A stretch of 64,000 nt of DNA, taken from assembly GCA_948099385.1 (NCBI GenBank), contig CANUEZ040000191.1, positions 1,054,001-1,118,000 of the forward strand, written 5' to 3'. Source of the stretch: Fasciola hepatica. Lineage: Eukaryota > Platyhelminthes > Trematoda > Plagiorchiida > Fasciolidae. The position numbers and the translations under genes were made by a program. The notes beneath the pieces were generated by a model. It did not search any database. It had not been told where the DNA came from and was given only the letters and a program-made list of their open reading frames with translations. Positions 51,256 to 62,723 of the stretch are shown here, piece after piece (the first letter of the stretch is position 1; every line of letters starts with the position of its first letter).

Positions 51256-53650
51256 ACAACAAAATTCTCGCACACCGATCCAATCCTATGTTCCATCACT
51301 TCTCTATTTATGGGCCTAAGTAAAACCAAGGCATTCCCTTATGAACAATCCACACAGATTCCTCATACAATGCAATAGAGCAGTAGCAGAGTAGATTTGT
51401 ATAATATGATTCTCCATGCAGCTTGACCACGGAACTGACCATTGAAAATGATGGAAGCACTGTACAGCTGTTTGATCCGCTAAGGGAATCATGAGCATTG
51501 CACATGGACAGAGCCCACACGGGGACACGAACAAGGGTTGGGGTGAACGAATGTCAGTCGTACACCCAAACCACAAGGCTATCCGATATGGGTCTGAACG
51601 CTTTGTTCAACATATACAATACATGATATAGCACAATCCCCAAATTGGCTTCGGCTTTCGCTTTGGCTTTGAACGGTAACAACCAAATTCTCGCACACCG
51701 ATCCAATCCTATGTTCCATCACTTCTCTATTTATGGGCCTAAGTAAAACCAAGGCATTACCTTATGAACAATCCACACAGATTGCTCATACAATGCAATA
51801 GAGCAGTAGCAGAGTAGATTTGTATAATATGATTCTCCATGCAGCTTGAACACTGAACTGACCATTGAGAATGATGGAAGCACTGTACAGCTGTTTGATC
51901 CGCTAAGGGAATCATGAGCATTGCACATGGACAGAGCCCACACGGGGACACGAACAAGGGTTGGGGTGAACGAATGTCAGTCGAACACCCAAACCACAAG
52001 GCTATCCGATATGGGTCTCAACGCTTTGTTCAACATATACAATACATGATATAGCACAATCCCCAAATTGGCTTCGGCTTTCGCTTTCGCTTTGAACGGT
52101 AACAACCAAATTCTCGCACACCGATCCAATCCTATGTTCCATCACTTCTCTATTTATGGGCCTAAGTAAAACCAAGGCATTCCCTTATGAACAATCCACA
52201 CAGATTCCTCATACAATGCAATAGAGCAGTAGCAGAGTAGATTTGTATAATATGATTCTCCATGCAGCTTGACCACGGAACTGACCATTGAAAATGATGG
52301 AAGCACTGTACAGCTGTTTGATCCGCTAAGGGAATCATGAGCATTGCACATGGACAGAGCCCACACGGGGACACGAACAAGGGTTGGGGTGAACGAATGT
52401 CAGTCGTACACCCAAACCACAAGGCTATCCGATATGGGTCTGAACGCTTTGTTCAACATATACAATACATGATATAGCACAATCCCCAAATTGGCTTCGG
52501 CTTTCGCTTTGGCTTTGAACGGTAACAACCAAATTCTCGCACACCGATCCAATCCCATGTTCCATCAATTCTCTATTTATGGGCCTAAAAAAACCCAGGC
52601 ATTACCTTATGAACAATCCACACAGATTTCTCATACATAGCAAAAGACCAGTAGAACAGTAGATTTGTATAATATGATTCTCCATGCAGCTTGAACACTG
52701 AACTGACTATTGAAAATGATGGAAGCACTGTACAGCTTTTTGATCCGCTAAGGGAATCATCAGCATTGCACATGGACAGAGCCCACACGGGGACACGAAC
52801 AAGGGTTGGGGTGAACGATTGTCAGTCGAACACCCAAACCACAAGGCTATCCGATATGGGTCTCAACGATTTGTTGAATATATACACTACATGATATAGC
52901 AAAATCGCCAAATTGGCTTCGGCTTTCGCTTTCGCTCTGAACGGTAACAACCAAATTCTCGCACACCGATCCAATCCTATGTTCCATCACTTCTCTTTTT
53001 ATGGGCCTAAAAAAAACCAAGGCATTCACCTATGTAAAATCCACACAGATTTCTCATACATAGCAAAAGACCAGTAGCACAGTAGATTTGTATAATATGA
53101 TTCTCCATGCAGCTTGAACACTGAACTGACCATTGAAAATGATGGAAGCACTGTACAGCTGTTTGATCCGCTAAGGGAATCATGAGCATTGCACATGGAC
53201 AGAGACCACACGGGGACACGAACAAGGGTTGGGGTGAACGAATGTCAGTCGAACACCCAAACCTCAAGGCTATCCGATATGGGTCTCAACGCTTTGTTCA
53301 ACATATACAATACATGATAAAGCACAATCCCCAAATTGGCTTCGGCTTTCGCTTTGGCTTTGAACGGTAACAACCAAATTCTCGCACACCGATCCAATCC
53401 TATGTTCCATCACTTCTCTATTTATGGGCTTAAAAAAAACCAAGGCATTCACCTATGTAAAATCCACACAGATTTCTCATACATAGCAAAAGACCAGTAG
53501 CACAGTAGATTTGTATAATATGATTCTCCATGCAGCTTGAACACTGAACTGACCATTGAAAATTATGGAAGCACTGTACAGCTGTTTGATCCGCTAAGGG
53601 AATCATGAGCATTGCACATGGACAGAGCCCACACGGGGACACGAACAAGG

Positions 53651-53972
53651 TTTGGGATGAACGAATGTTAGTCGAATACCCAAACCACAAGGCTATCCGA
53701 TATGGGTCTGAACGCCTTGTTCAACATGTACACTATATGATGTAGCACAATCCCCAAATTGGCTTCGGCTTTCGCTTTCGCTTTGAACGGTAACAACCAA
53801 ATTCTCGCACACCGATCCAATCCCATGTTCCATCACTTCTCTATTTATGGGCCTTAGTAAAACCAAGGCATTCCCTTAAGAACAATTCACACAGATTGCT
53901 CATACAATGCAATGGAGCAGTAGCAGAGTAGATTTGTATAATGCGATTCTACATGGCGCTTGACCACGGAAA
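53651..53972 (+). repeat. Omega-E cassette 12
   Basis: Follows H, precedes A(Omega). E tail GATTGTCAG, then a private ACATGATAGAGC shared with cassettes 13 and 14. Confidence 0.85.
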
Positions 53973-54267
53973 TGACCATTGAAAATGATGGAAGCACTGT
54001 ACAGCTGTTTGATCCGCTAAGGGAATCATGAGCATTGCACATGGACAGAGCCCACACGGGGACACGAACAAGGGTTGGGGTGAACGATTGTCAGTCGAAC
54101 ACCCAAACCACAAGGCTATCCGATATGGGTCTCAACGCTTTGTTCAACATATACACTACATGATAGAGCACAATCCCCAAATTGGCTTCGGCTTTCGCTT
54201 TCGCTTTGAACGGTAACAACCAAATTCTCGCACACCGATCCAATCCTATGTTCCATCACTTCTCTAT

Positions 54268-55113
54268 TTATGGGCCTAAGTAAAACCAAGGCATTCCCTT
54301 ATGAACAATCCACACAGATTGCTCATACAATGCAATAGAGCAGTAGCAGAGTAGATTTGTATAATATGATTCTCCATGCAGCTTGACCACCGAACTGACC
54401 ATTGAAAATGATGGAAGCACTGTACAGCTGTTTGATCCGCTAAGGGAATCATGAGCATTGCACATGGACAGAGCCCACACGGGGACACGAACAAGGTTTG
54501 GGATGAACGAATGTTAGTCGAATACCCAAACCGCAAGGCTATCCGATATGGGTCTGAACGCCTTGTTCAACATGTACACTATATGATGTAGCACAATCCC
54601 CAAATTGGCTTCGGCTTTCGCTTTCGCTTTGAACGGTAACAACCAAATTCTCGCACACCGATCCAATCCCATGTTCCATCACTTCTCTATTTATGGGCCT
54701 TAGTAAAACCAAGGCATTCCCTTAAGAACAATTCACACAGATTGCTCATACAATGCAATGGAGCAGTAGCAGAGTAGATTTGTATAATGCGATTCTACAT
54801 GGCGCTTGACCACGGAAATGACCATTGAAAATGATGGAAGCACTGTACAGCTGTTTGATCCGCTAAGGGAATCATGAGCATTGCACATGGACAGAGCCCA
54901 CACGGGGACACGAACAAGGGTTGGGGTGAACGATTGTCAGTCGAACACCCAAACCACAAGGCTATCCGATATGGGTCTCAACGCTTTGTTCAACATATAC
55001 ACTACATGATAGAGCACAATCCCCAAATTGGCTTCGGCTTTCGCTTTCGCTTTGAACGGTAACAACCAAATTCTCGCACACCGATCCAATCCTATGTTCC
55101 ATCACTTCTCTAT
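54268..55113 (+). repeat. Family 1 minimal unit, 2 monomers (A-E)
   Basis: 846 bp lying between the two matched nine-monomer units. The A begins normally (GATTGCTC, CCACCG) but carries the Omega end and is followed by E at 54691. This is the shortest A-to-E unit in the window. It is what an unequal crossover between an A and the last H would leave. The variant ACCGCAAGG at its end is shared only with 58073-58495. Confidence 0.87.
54497..54818 (+). repeat. Omega-E cassette 13
   Basis: Follows A, precedes A/C. It has ACCGCAAGG and the GATAGAGC end. E tail GATTGTCAG. Confidence 0.85.
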
Positions 55114-55889
55114 TTATGGGCCTAAGTAAAACCAAGGCATTCCCTTATGAACAATCCACACAGATTCCTCATACAATGCAATAGAGCAGTAGCAGAGTAG
55201 ATTTGTATAATATGATTCTCCATGCAGCTTGACCACCGAACTGACCATTGAAAATGATGGAAGCACTGTACAGCTGTTTGATCCGCTAAGGGAATCATGA
55301 GCATTGCAAATGGACGGAGCCCACTCGGAGACACGAACAAGGGTTGGGGTGAACGAATGTCAGTCGAACACCCAAACCACAAGGCTATCCGATATGGGTC
55401 TCAACGCTTTGTTCAACATATACAATACATGATATAGCACACTCCCCAAATTGACTTCGGCTTTCGCTTTGGCTTTGAACGGTAACAACCAAATTCTCGC
55501 ACACCGATCCAATCCTATGTTCCATCACTTCTCTATTTATGGGCCTAAAAAAACCAAGGCATTACCTTATGAACAATCCACACAGATTGCTCATACAATG
55601 CAATAGAGCAGTAGCAGAGTAGATTTGTATAATATGATTCTCCCTGAAGCTTGAACACTGAACTGACCATTGAAAATGATGGAAGCACTGTACAGCTGTT
55701 TGATCCGCTAAGGGAATCATGAGCATTGCACATGGACAGAGACCACACGGGGACACGAACAAGGGTTGGGGTGAACGAATGTCAGTCGAACACCCAAACC
55801 ACAAGGCTATCCGATATGGGTCTCAACGCTTTGTTCAACATATACAATACATGATATAGCACAATCCCCAAATTGGCTTCGGCTTTCGC

Positions 55890-55906
55890 TTTCGCTTTCA
55901 ACGGGA
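55890..55906 (+). other. CENP-B-box-like motif 10
   Basis: Same 17 bases, at the end of B 55537, 4,651 bp after motif 9, which is the offset between the sister HOR units. Confidence 0.45.
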
Positions 55907-56735
55907 ACAACAAAATTCTCGCACACCGATCCAATCCTATGTTCCATCACTTCTCTATTTATGGGCCTTAGTAAAACCAAGGCATTCCCTTATGAACAAT
56001 CCACACAGATTCCTCATACAATGCAATAGAGCAGTAGCAGAGTAGATTTGTATAATATGATTCTCCATGCAGCTTGACCACGGAACTGACCATTGAAAAT
56101 GATGGAAGCACTGTACAGCTGTTTGATCCGCTAAGGGAATCATGAGCATTGCACATGGACAGAGCCCACACGGGGACACGAACAAGGGTTGGGGTGAACG
56201 AATGTCAGTCGTACACCCAAACCACAAGGCTATCCGATATGGGTCTCAACGCTTTGTTCAACATATACACTACATGATATAGCACAATCCCCAAATTGGC
56301 TTCGGCTTTCGCTTTCGCTTTGAACGGTAACAACCAAATTCTCGCACACCGATCCAATCCTATGTTCCATCACTTCTCTATTTATGGGCCTAAGTAAAAC
56401 CAAGGCATTACCTTATGAACAATCCACACAGATTGCTCATACAATGCAATAGAGCAGTAGCAGAGTAGATTTGTATAATATGATTCTCCATGCAGCTTGA
56501 ACACTGAACTGACCATTGAGAATGATGGAAGCACTGTACAGCTGTTTGATCCGCTAAGGGAATCATGAGCATTGCACATGGACAGAGCCCACACGGGGAC
56601 ACGAACAAGGGTTGGGGTGAACGAATGTCAGTCGAACACCCAAACCACAAGGCTATCCGATATGGGTCTCAACGCTTTGTTCAACATATACAATACATGA
56701 TATAGCACAATCCCCAAATTGGCTTCGGCTTTCGC

Positions 56736-56752
56736 TTTCGCTTTCAACGGGA
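56736..56752 (+). other. CENP-B-box-like motif 11
   Basis: Same 17 bases, at the end of A/B 56382. The sister unit has TTTGAACGGTA at the matching place (near 52085), so the motif was gained or lost here after the duplication. Confidence 0.45.
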
Positions 56753-58301
56753 ACAACAAAATTCTCGCACACCGATCCAATCCTATGTTCCATCACTTCT
56801 CTATTTATGGGCCTAAGTAAAACCAAGGCATTCCCTTATGAACAATCCACACAGATTCCTCATACAATGCAATAGAGCAGTAGCAGAGTAGATTTGTATA
56901 ATATGATTCTCCATGCAGCTTGACCACGGAACTGACCATTGAAAATGATGGAAGCACTGTACAGCTGTTTGATCCGCTAAGGGAATCATGAGCATTGCAC
57001 ATGGACAGAGCCCACACGGGGACACGAACAAGGGTTGGGGTGAACGAATGTCAGTCGTACACCCAAACCACAAGGCTATCCGATATGGGTCTGAACGCTT
57101 TGTTCAACATATACAATACATGATATAGCACAATCCCCAAATTGGCTTCGGCTTTCGATTTGGCTTTGAACGGTAACAACCAAATTCTCGCACACCGATC
57201 CAATCCCATGTTCCATCAATTCTCTATTTATGGGCCTAAAAAAACCCAGGCATTACCTTATGAACAATCCACACAGATTTCTCATACATAGCAAAAGACC
57301 AGTAGAACAGTAGATTTGTATAATATGATTCTCCATGCAGCTTGAACACTGAACTGACCATTGAAAATTATGGAAGCACTGTACAGCTTTTTGATCCGCT
57401 AAGGGAATCATCAGCATTGCACATGGACAGAGCCCACACGGGGACACGAACAAGGGTTGGGGTGAACGATTGTCAGTCGAACACCCAAACCACAAGGCTA
57501 TCCCATATGGGTCTCAACGATTTGTTGAATATATACACTACATGATATAGCAAAATCGCCAAATTGGCTTCGGCTTTCGCTTTCGCTTTGAACGGTAACA
57601 ACCAAATTCTCGCACACCGATCCAATCCTATGTTCCATCACTTCTCTTTTTATGGGCCTATAAAAAACCAAGGCATTCACCTATGTAAAATCCACACAGA
57701 TTTCTCATACATAGCAAAAGACCAGTAGCACAGTAGATTTGTATAATATGATTCTCCATGCAGCTTGAACACTGAACTGACCATTGAAAATGATGGAAGC
57801 ACTGTACAGCTGTTTGATCCGCTAAGGGAATCATGAGCATTGCACATGGACAGAGCCCACACGGGGACACGAACAAGGGTTGGGGTGAACGATTGTCAGT
57901 CGAACACCCAAACCACAAGGCTATCCGATATGGGTCTCAACGCTTTGTTCAACATATACAATACATGATATAGCAAAATCGCCAAATTGGCTTCGGCTTT
58001 CGCTTTCGCTTTGAACGGTAACAACCAAATTCTCGCACACCGATCCAATCCTATGTTCCATCAATTCTCTTTTTATGGGCCTAAAAAAAACCAAGGCATT
58101 CACCTATGTAAAATCCACACAGATTTCTCATACATAGCAAAAGACCAGTTGCAGAATAGATTTGTATAATATGATTCTCCATGCAGCTTGAACACTGAAC
58201 TGACCATTGAAAATTATGGAAGCACTGTACAGCTGTTTGATCCGCTAAGGGAATCATGAGCATTGCACATGGACAGAGCCCACACGGGGACACGAACAAG
58301 G

Positions 58302-58623
58302 TTTGGGATGAACGAATGTTAGTCGAATACCCAAACCGCAAGGCTATCCGATATGGGTCTGAACGCCTTGTTCAACATGTACACTATATGATGTAGCACA
58401 ATCCCCAAATTGGCTTCGGCTTTCGCTTTCGCTTTGAACGGTAACAACCAAATTCTCGCACACCGATCCAATCCCATGTTCCATCACTTCTCTATTTATG
58501 GGCCTTAGTAAAACCAAGGCATTCCCTTAAGAACAATTCACACAGATTGCTCATACAATGCAATGGAGCAGTAGCAGAGTAGATTTGTATAATGCGATTC
58601 TACATGGCGCTTGACCACGGAAA
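58302..58623 (+). repeat. Omega-E cassette 14
   Basis: Follows H/F, precedes A. It shares ACCGCAAGG with cassette 13 and the GATAGAGC end with 12 and 13. E tail GATTGTCAG. Confidence 0.85.
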
Positions 58624-58918
58624 TGACCATTGAAAATGATGGAAGCACTGTACAGCTGTTTGATCCGCTAAGGGAATCATGAGCATTGCACATGGACAGA
58701 GCCCACACGGGGACACGAACAAGGGTTGGGGTGAACGATTGTCAGTCGAACACCCAAACCACAAGGCTATCCGATATGGGTCTCAACGCTTTGTTCAACA
58801 TATACAATACATGATAGAGCACAATCCCCAAATTGGCTTCGGCTTTCGCTTTCGCTTTGAACGGTAACAACCAAATTCTCGCACACCGATCCAATCCTAT
58901 GTTCCATCACTTCTCTAT

Positions 58919-61032
58919 TTATGGGCCTAAGTAAAACCAAGGCATTCCCTTATGAACAATCCACACAGATTGCTCATACAATGCAATAGAGCAGTAGCAG
59001 AGTAGATTTGTATAATATGATTCTCCATGCAGCTTGACCACCGAACTGACCATTGAAAATGATGGAAGCACTGTACAGCTGTTTGATCCGCTAAGGGAAT
59101 CATGAGCATTGCACATGGACAGAGCCCACACGGGGACACGAACAAGGGTTGGGGTGAACGAATGTCAGTCGAACACCCAAACCACAAGGCTATCCGATAT
59201 GGGTCTCAACGCTTTGTTCAACATATACAATACATGATAAAGCACAATCCCCAAATTGGCTTCGGCTTTCGCTTTCGCTTTGAACGGTAACAACCAAATT
59301 CTCGCACACCGATCCAATCCTATGTTCCATCACTTCTCTATTTATGGGCCTAAAAAAACCAAGGCATTACCTTATGAACAATCCACACAGATTGCTCATA
59401 CAATGCAATAGAGCAGTAGCAGAGTAGATTTGTATAATATGATTCTCCCTGAAGCTTGAACACTGAACTGACCATTGAAAATGATGGAAGCACTGTACAG
59501 CTGTTTGATCCGCTAAGGGAATCATGAGCATTGCACATGGACAGAGCCCACACGGGGACACGAACAAGGGTTGGGGTGAACGAATGTCAGTCGAACACCC
59601 AAACCACAAGGCTATCCGATATGGGTCTCAACGCTTTGTTCAACATATACAATACATGATATAGCACAATCCCCAAATTGGCTTCGGCTTTCGCTTTCGC
59701 TTTCAACGGGAACAACAAAATTCTCGCACACCGATCCAATCCTATGTTCCATCACTTCTCTATTTATGGGCCTAAGTAAAACCAAGGCATTCCCCTAGGT
59801 AAAATCCACACAGATTGCTCATACAATGCAATAGAGCAGTAGCAGAGTAGATTTGTATAATATGATTCTCCATGCAGCTTGACCACGGAACTGACCATTG
59901 AAAATGATGGAAGCACTGTACAGCTGTTTGATCCGCTAAGGGAATCATGAGCATTGCACATGGACAGAGCCCACACGGGGACACGAACAAGGGTTGGGGT
60001 GAACGAATGTCAGTCGAACACCCAAACCACAAGGCTATCCGATATGGGTCTCAACGCTTTGTTCAACATATACAATACATGATATAGCACAATCCCCAAA
60101 TTGGCTTCGGCCTTCGCTTTGGCTTTGAACGGTAACAACCAAATTCTCGCACACCGATCCAATCCTATGTTCCATCACTTCTCTATTTATGGGCCTAAGT
60201 AAAACCAAGGCATTCCCTTATGAACAATCCACACAGATTGCTCATACAATGCAATAGAGCAGTAGCAGAGTAGATTTGTATAATATGATTCTCCATGCAG
60301 CTTGACCACCGAACTGACCATTGAAAATGATGGAAGCACTGTACAGCTTTTTGATCCGCTAAGGGAATCATGAGCATTGCACATGGACAGAGCCCACACA
60401 TGGACACGAACAAGGGTTGGGGTGAACGAATGTCAGTCGAACATCCAAACCACAAGGCTATCCCATATGGGTCTGAACGCTTTGTTCAACATATACACTA
60501 CATGATATAGCACAATCCCCAAATTGGCTTCGGCTTTTGCTTTCGCTTTGAACGGTAACAACCAAATTCTCGCACACCGATCCAATCCTATGTTCCATCA
60601 CTTCTCTATTTATGGGCCTAAGTAAAACCAAGGCATTACCTTATGAACAATCCACACAGATTGCTCATACAATGCAATAGAGCAGTAGCAGAGTAGATTT
60701 GTATAATATGATTCTCCATGCAGCTTGAACACTGAACTGACCATTGAAAATTATGGAAGCACTGTACAGCTGTTTGATCCGCTAAGGGAATCATGAGCAT
60801 TGCACATGGATAGAGCCCACACGGGGACACGAACAAGGGTTGGGGTGAACGAATGTCAGTCGAACACCCAAACCACAAGGCTATCCGATATGGGTCTGCA
60901 CGCTTTGTTCAACATATACAATACATGATATAGCACATTCCTCAAATTGGATTCGGCTTTCGCTTTCGCTTTGAACGGTAACAACCAAATTCTCGCACAC
61001 CGATCCAATCCTATGTTCCATCACTTCTCTAT
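58919..61032 (+). repeat. Family 1 series without E (A-B-J'-A-A*)
   Basis: Five monomers. The one at 59764 has the J start (CCCCTAGGTAAAATCC) but continues as A/C (GATTGCTC, CCACGG), so it is a mosaic separate from the true block-opening J at 61033. The monomer at 60610 carries GGATAGAG, GTCTGCACGC and CACATTCCTC as in A*, with a B-like CATTACC start. Confidence 0.82.
59695..59711 (+). other. CENP-B-box-like motif 12
   Basis: Same 17 bases, at the end of B 59342, before the J-like monomer 59764. Confidence 0.45.
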
Positions 61033-61455
61033 TTATGGGCCTAAGTAAAACCAAGGCATTCCCCTAGGTAAAATCCACACAGATTACTCATACATTGCAA
61101 AAGACCAGTTGCAGAATAGATTTGTATAATATGATTCTCCATGCAGCTTGACCACGGAACTGACCATTGAAAATTATGGAAGCACTGTACAGCTGTTTGA
61201 TCCGCTAAGGGAATCATGAGCATTGCACATGGACAGAGCCCACACGGGGACACGAACAAGGGTTGGGGTGAACGATTGTCAGTCGAACACCCAAACCACA
61301 AGGCTATCCGATATGGGTCTCAACGCTTTGTTCAACATATACAATACATGATATAGCACAATCCCCAAATTGGCTTCGGCTTTCGCTTTCGCTTTGAACG
61401 GTAACAACCAAATTCTCGCACACCGATCAAATCCTATGTTCCATCACTTCTCTAT

Positions 61456-62723
61456 TTATGGGCCTAAGTAAAACCAAGGCATTCCCTTATGAACAATCCA
61501 CACAGATTTCTCATGCATAGCAAAAGACCAGTAGAACAGTAGATTTGTATAATATGATTCTCCATGCAGCTTGACCACGGAACTGACCATTGAAAATGAT
61601 GGAAGCACTGTACAGCTGTTTGATCCGCTAAGGGAATCATGAGCATTGCACATGGACAGAGCCCACACGGGGACACGAACAAGGGTTGGGGTGAACGAAT
61701 GTCAGTCGAACACCCAAACCACAAGGCTATCCGATATGGGTCTCAACGCTTTGTTCAACATATAAAATACATGATATAGCACAATCCCCAAATTGGCTTC
61801 GGCTTTCGCTTTCGCTTTGAACGGTAACAACCAAATTCTCGCACACCGATCCAATCCTATGTTCCATCACTTCTCTATTTATGGGCCTAAAAAAACCAAG
61901 GCATTACCTTATGAACAATCCACACAGATCGCTCATACAATGCAATAGAGCAGTAGCAGAGTAGATTTGTATAATATGATTCTCCCTGAAGCTTGAACAC
62001 TGAACTGTCCATTGAAAATGATGGAAGCACTGTACAGCTGTTTGATCCGCTAAGGGAATCATGAGCATTGCACATGGACAGAGCCCACACGGGGACACGA
62101 ACAAGGGTTGGGGTGAACGAATGTCAGTCGAACACCCAAACCACAAGGCTATCCGATATGGGTCTCAACGCTTTTTTCAACATATACACTACATGATATA
62201 GCACAATCCCCGAATTGGCTTCGAATTTCGCTTTCGCTTTGAACGGTAACAACCAAATTCTCGCACACCGATCCAATCCCATGTTCCATCACTTCTCTAT
62301 TTATGGGCCTAAAAAAAACCAAGGCATTCACCTATGTAAAAACCACACAGATTACTCATACATTGCAAAAGACCAGTTGCAGAATAGATTTGTATAATAT
62401 GATTCTCCATGCAGCTTGACCACGGAACTGACCATTGAAAATTATGGAAGCACTGTACAGCTGTTTGATCCGCTAAGGGAATCATGAGCATTGCACATGG
62501 ACAGAGCCCACACGGGGACACGAACAAGGGTTGGGGTGAACGAATGTCAGTCGAACACCCAAACCACAAGGCTATCCGATATGGGTCTCAACGCTTTGTT
62601 CAACATATACAATACATGATATAGCACAATCCCCAAATTGGCTTCGGCTTTCGCTTTCGCTTTGAACGGTAACAACCAAATTCTCGCACACCGATCAAAT
62701 CCTATGTTCCATCACTTCTCTAT
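61456..62723 (+). repeat. Family 2 trimer D-B'-F, copy 1
   Basis: 1,268 bp. B' ends normally (CTTTTTTCAAC, CGAATTTCGC) but the next monomer is F, not G, and F ends with GATCAAATCC before the next D. D has a private CATGCATAGC and AAGTAAAA linker. B' has a private CTGTCCATTG. Confidence 0.88.

Larger units (their letters stand above)
50463..54267 (+). repeat. Family 1 HOR unit, 9 monomers, copy 1 of the matched pair
   Basis: A-B-C-A/B-C-I-H-H(Omega)-E, 3,805 bp. Its first eight monomers (50463-53844, 3,382 bp) match 55114-58495 in order and exact length. Shared private variants support common descent: CACTCCCCAAATTGACTTCGG near 50789 and 55440, CCATTGAGAATG near 51863 and 56514, and GATTTGTTGAATATATAC near 52868 and 57520. 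Confidence 0.9.
55114..58918 (+). repeat. Family 1 HOR unit, 9 monomers, copy 2 of the matched pair
   Basis: A/C-B-C-A/B-C-I-H-H/F(Omega)-E, 3,805 bp. It differs from copy 1 in a few places: the I at 57228 has GACCATTG and a following TTATGG where other I monomers have GACTATTG and GATGG, its end has CCCATATGGG, and the last H contains an F-like AGTTGCAGAATAG tract. H at 57650 has the linker ATAAAAAA. Confidence 0.88.
50463..61032 (+). repeat. Family 1 block IV, best-preserved units
   Basis: Map: 50463:A, 50886:B(7-A), 51308:C, 51731:A/B, 52154:C, 52577:I, 52999:H, 53422:H(Omega), 53845:E, 54268:A(Omega), 54691:E, 55114:A/C, 55537:B(7-A), 55959:C, 56382:A/B, 56805:C, 57228:I, 57650:H, 58073:H/F(Omega), 58496:E, 58919:A, 59342:B(7-A), 59764:J-like with family 1 body, 60187:A, 60610:A*-like with CATTACC. 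Two nine-monomer units of equal length flank a two-monomer A-E unit. Private variants shared between them are described with those units. Confidence 0.9.
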
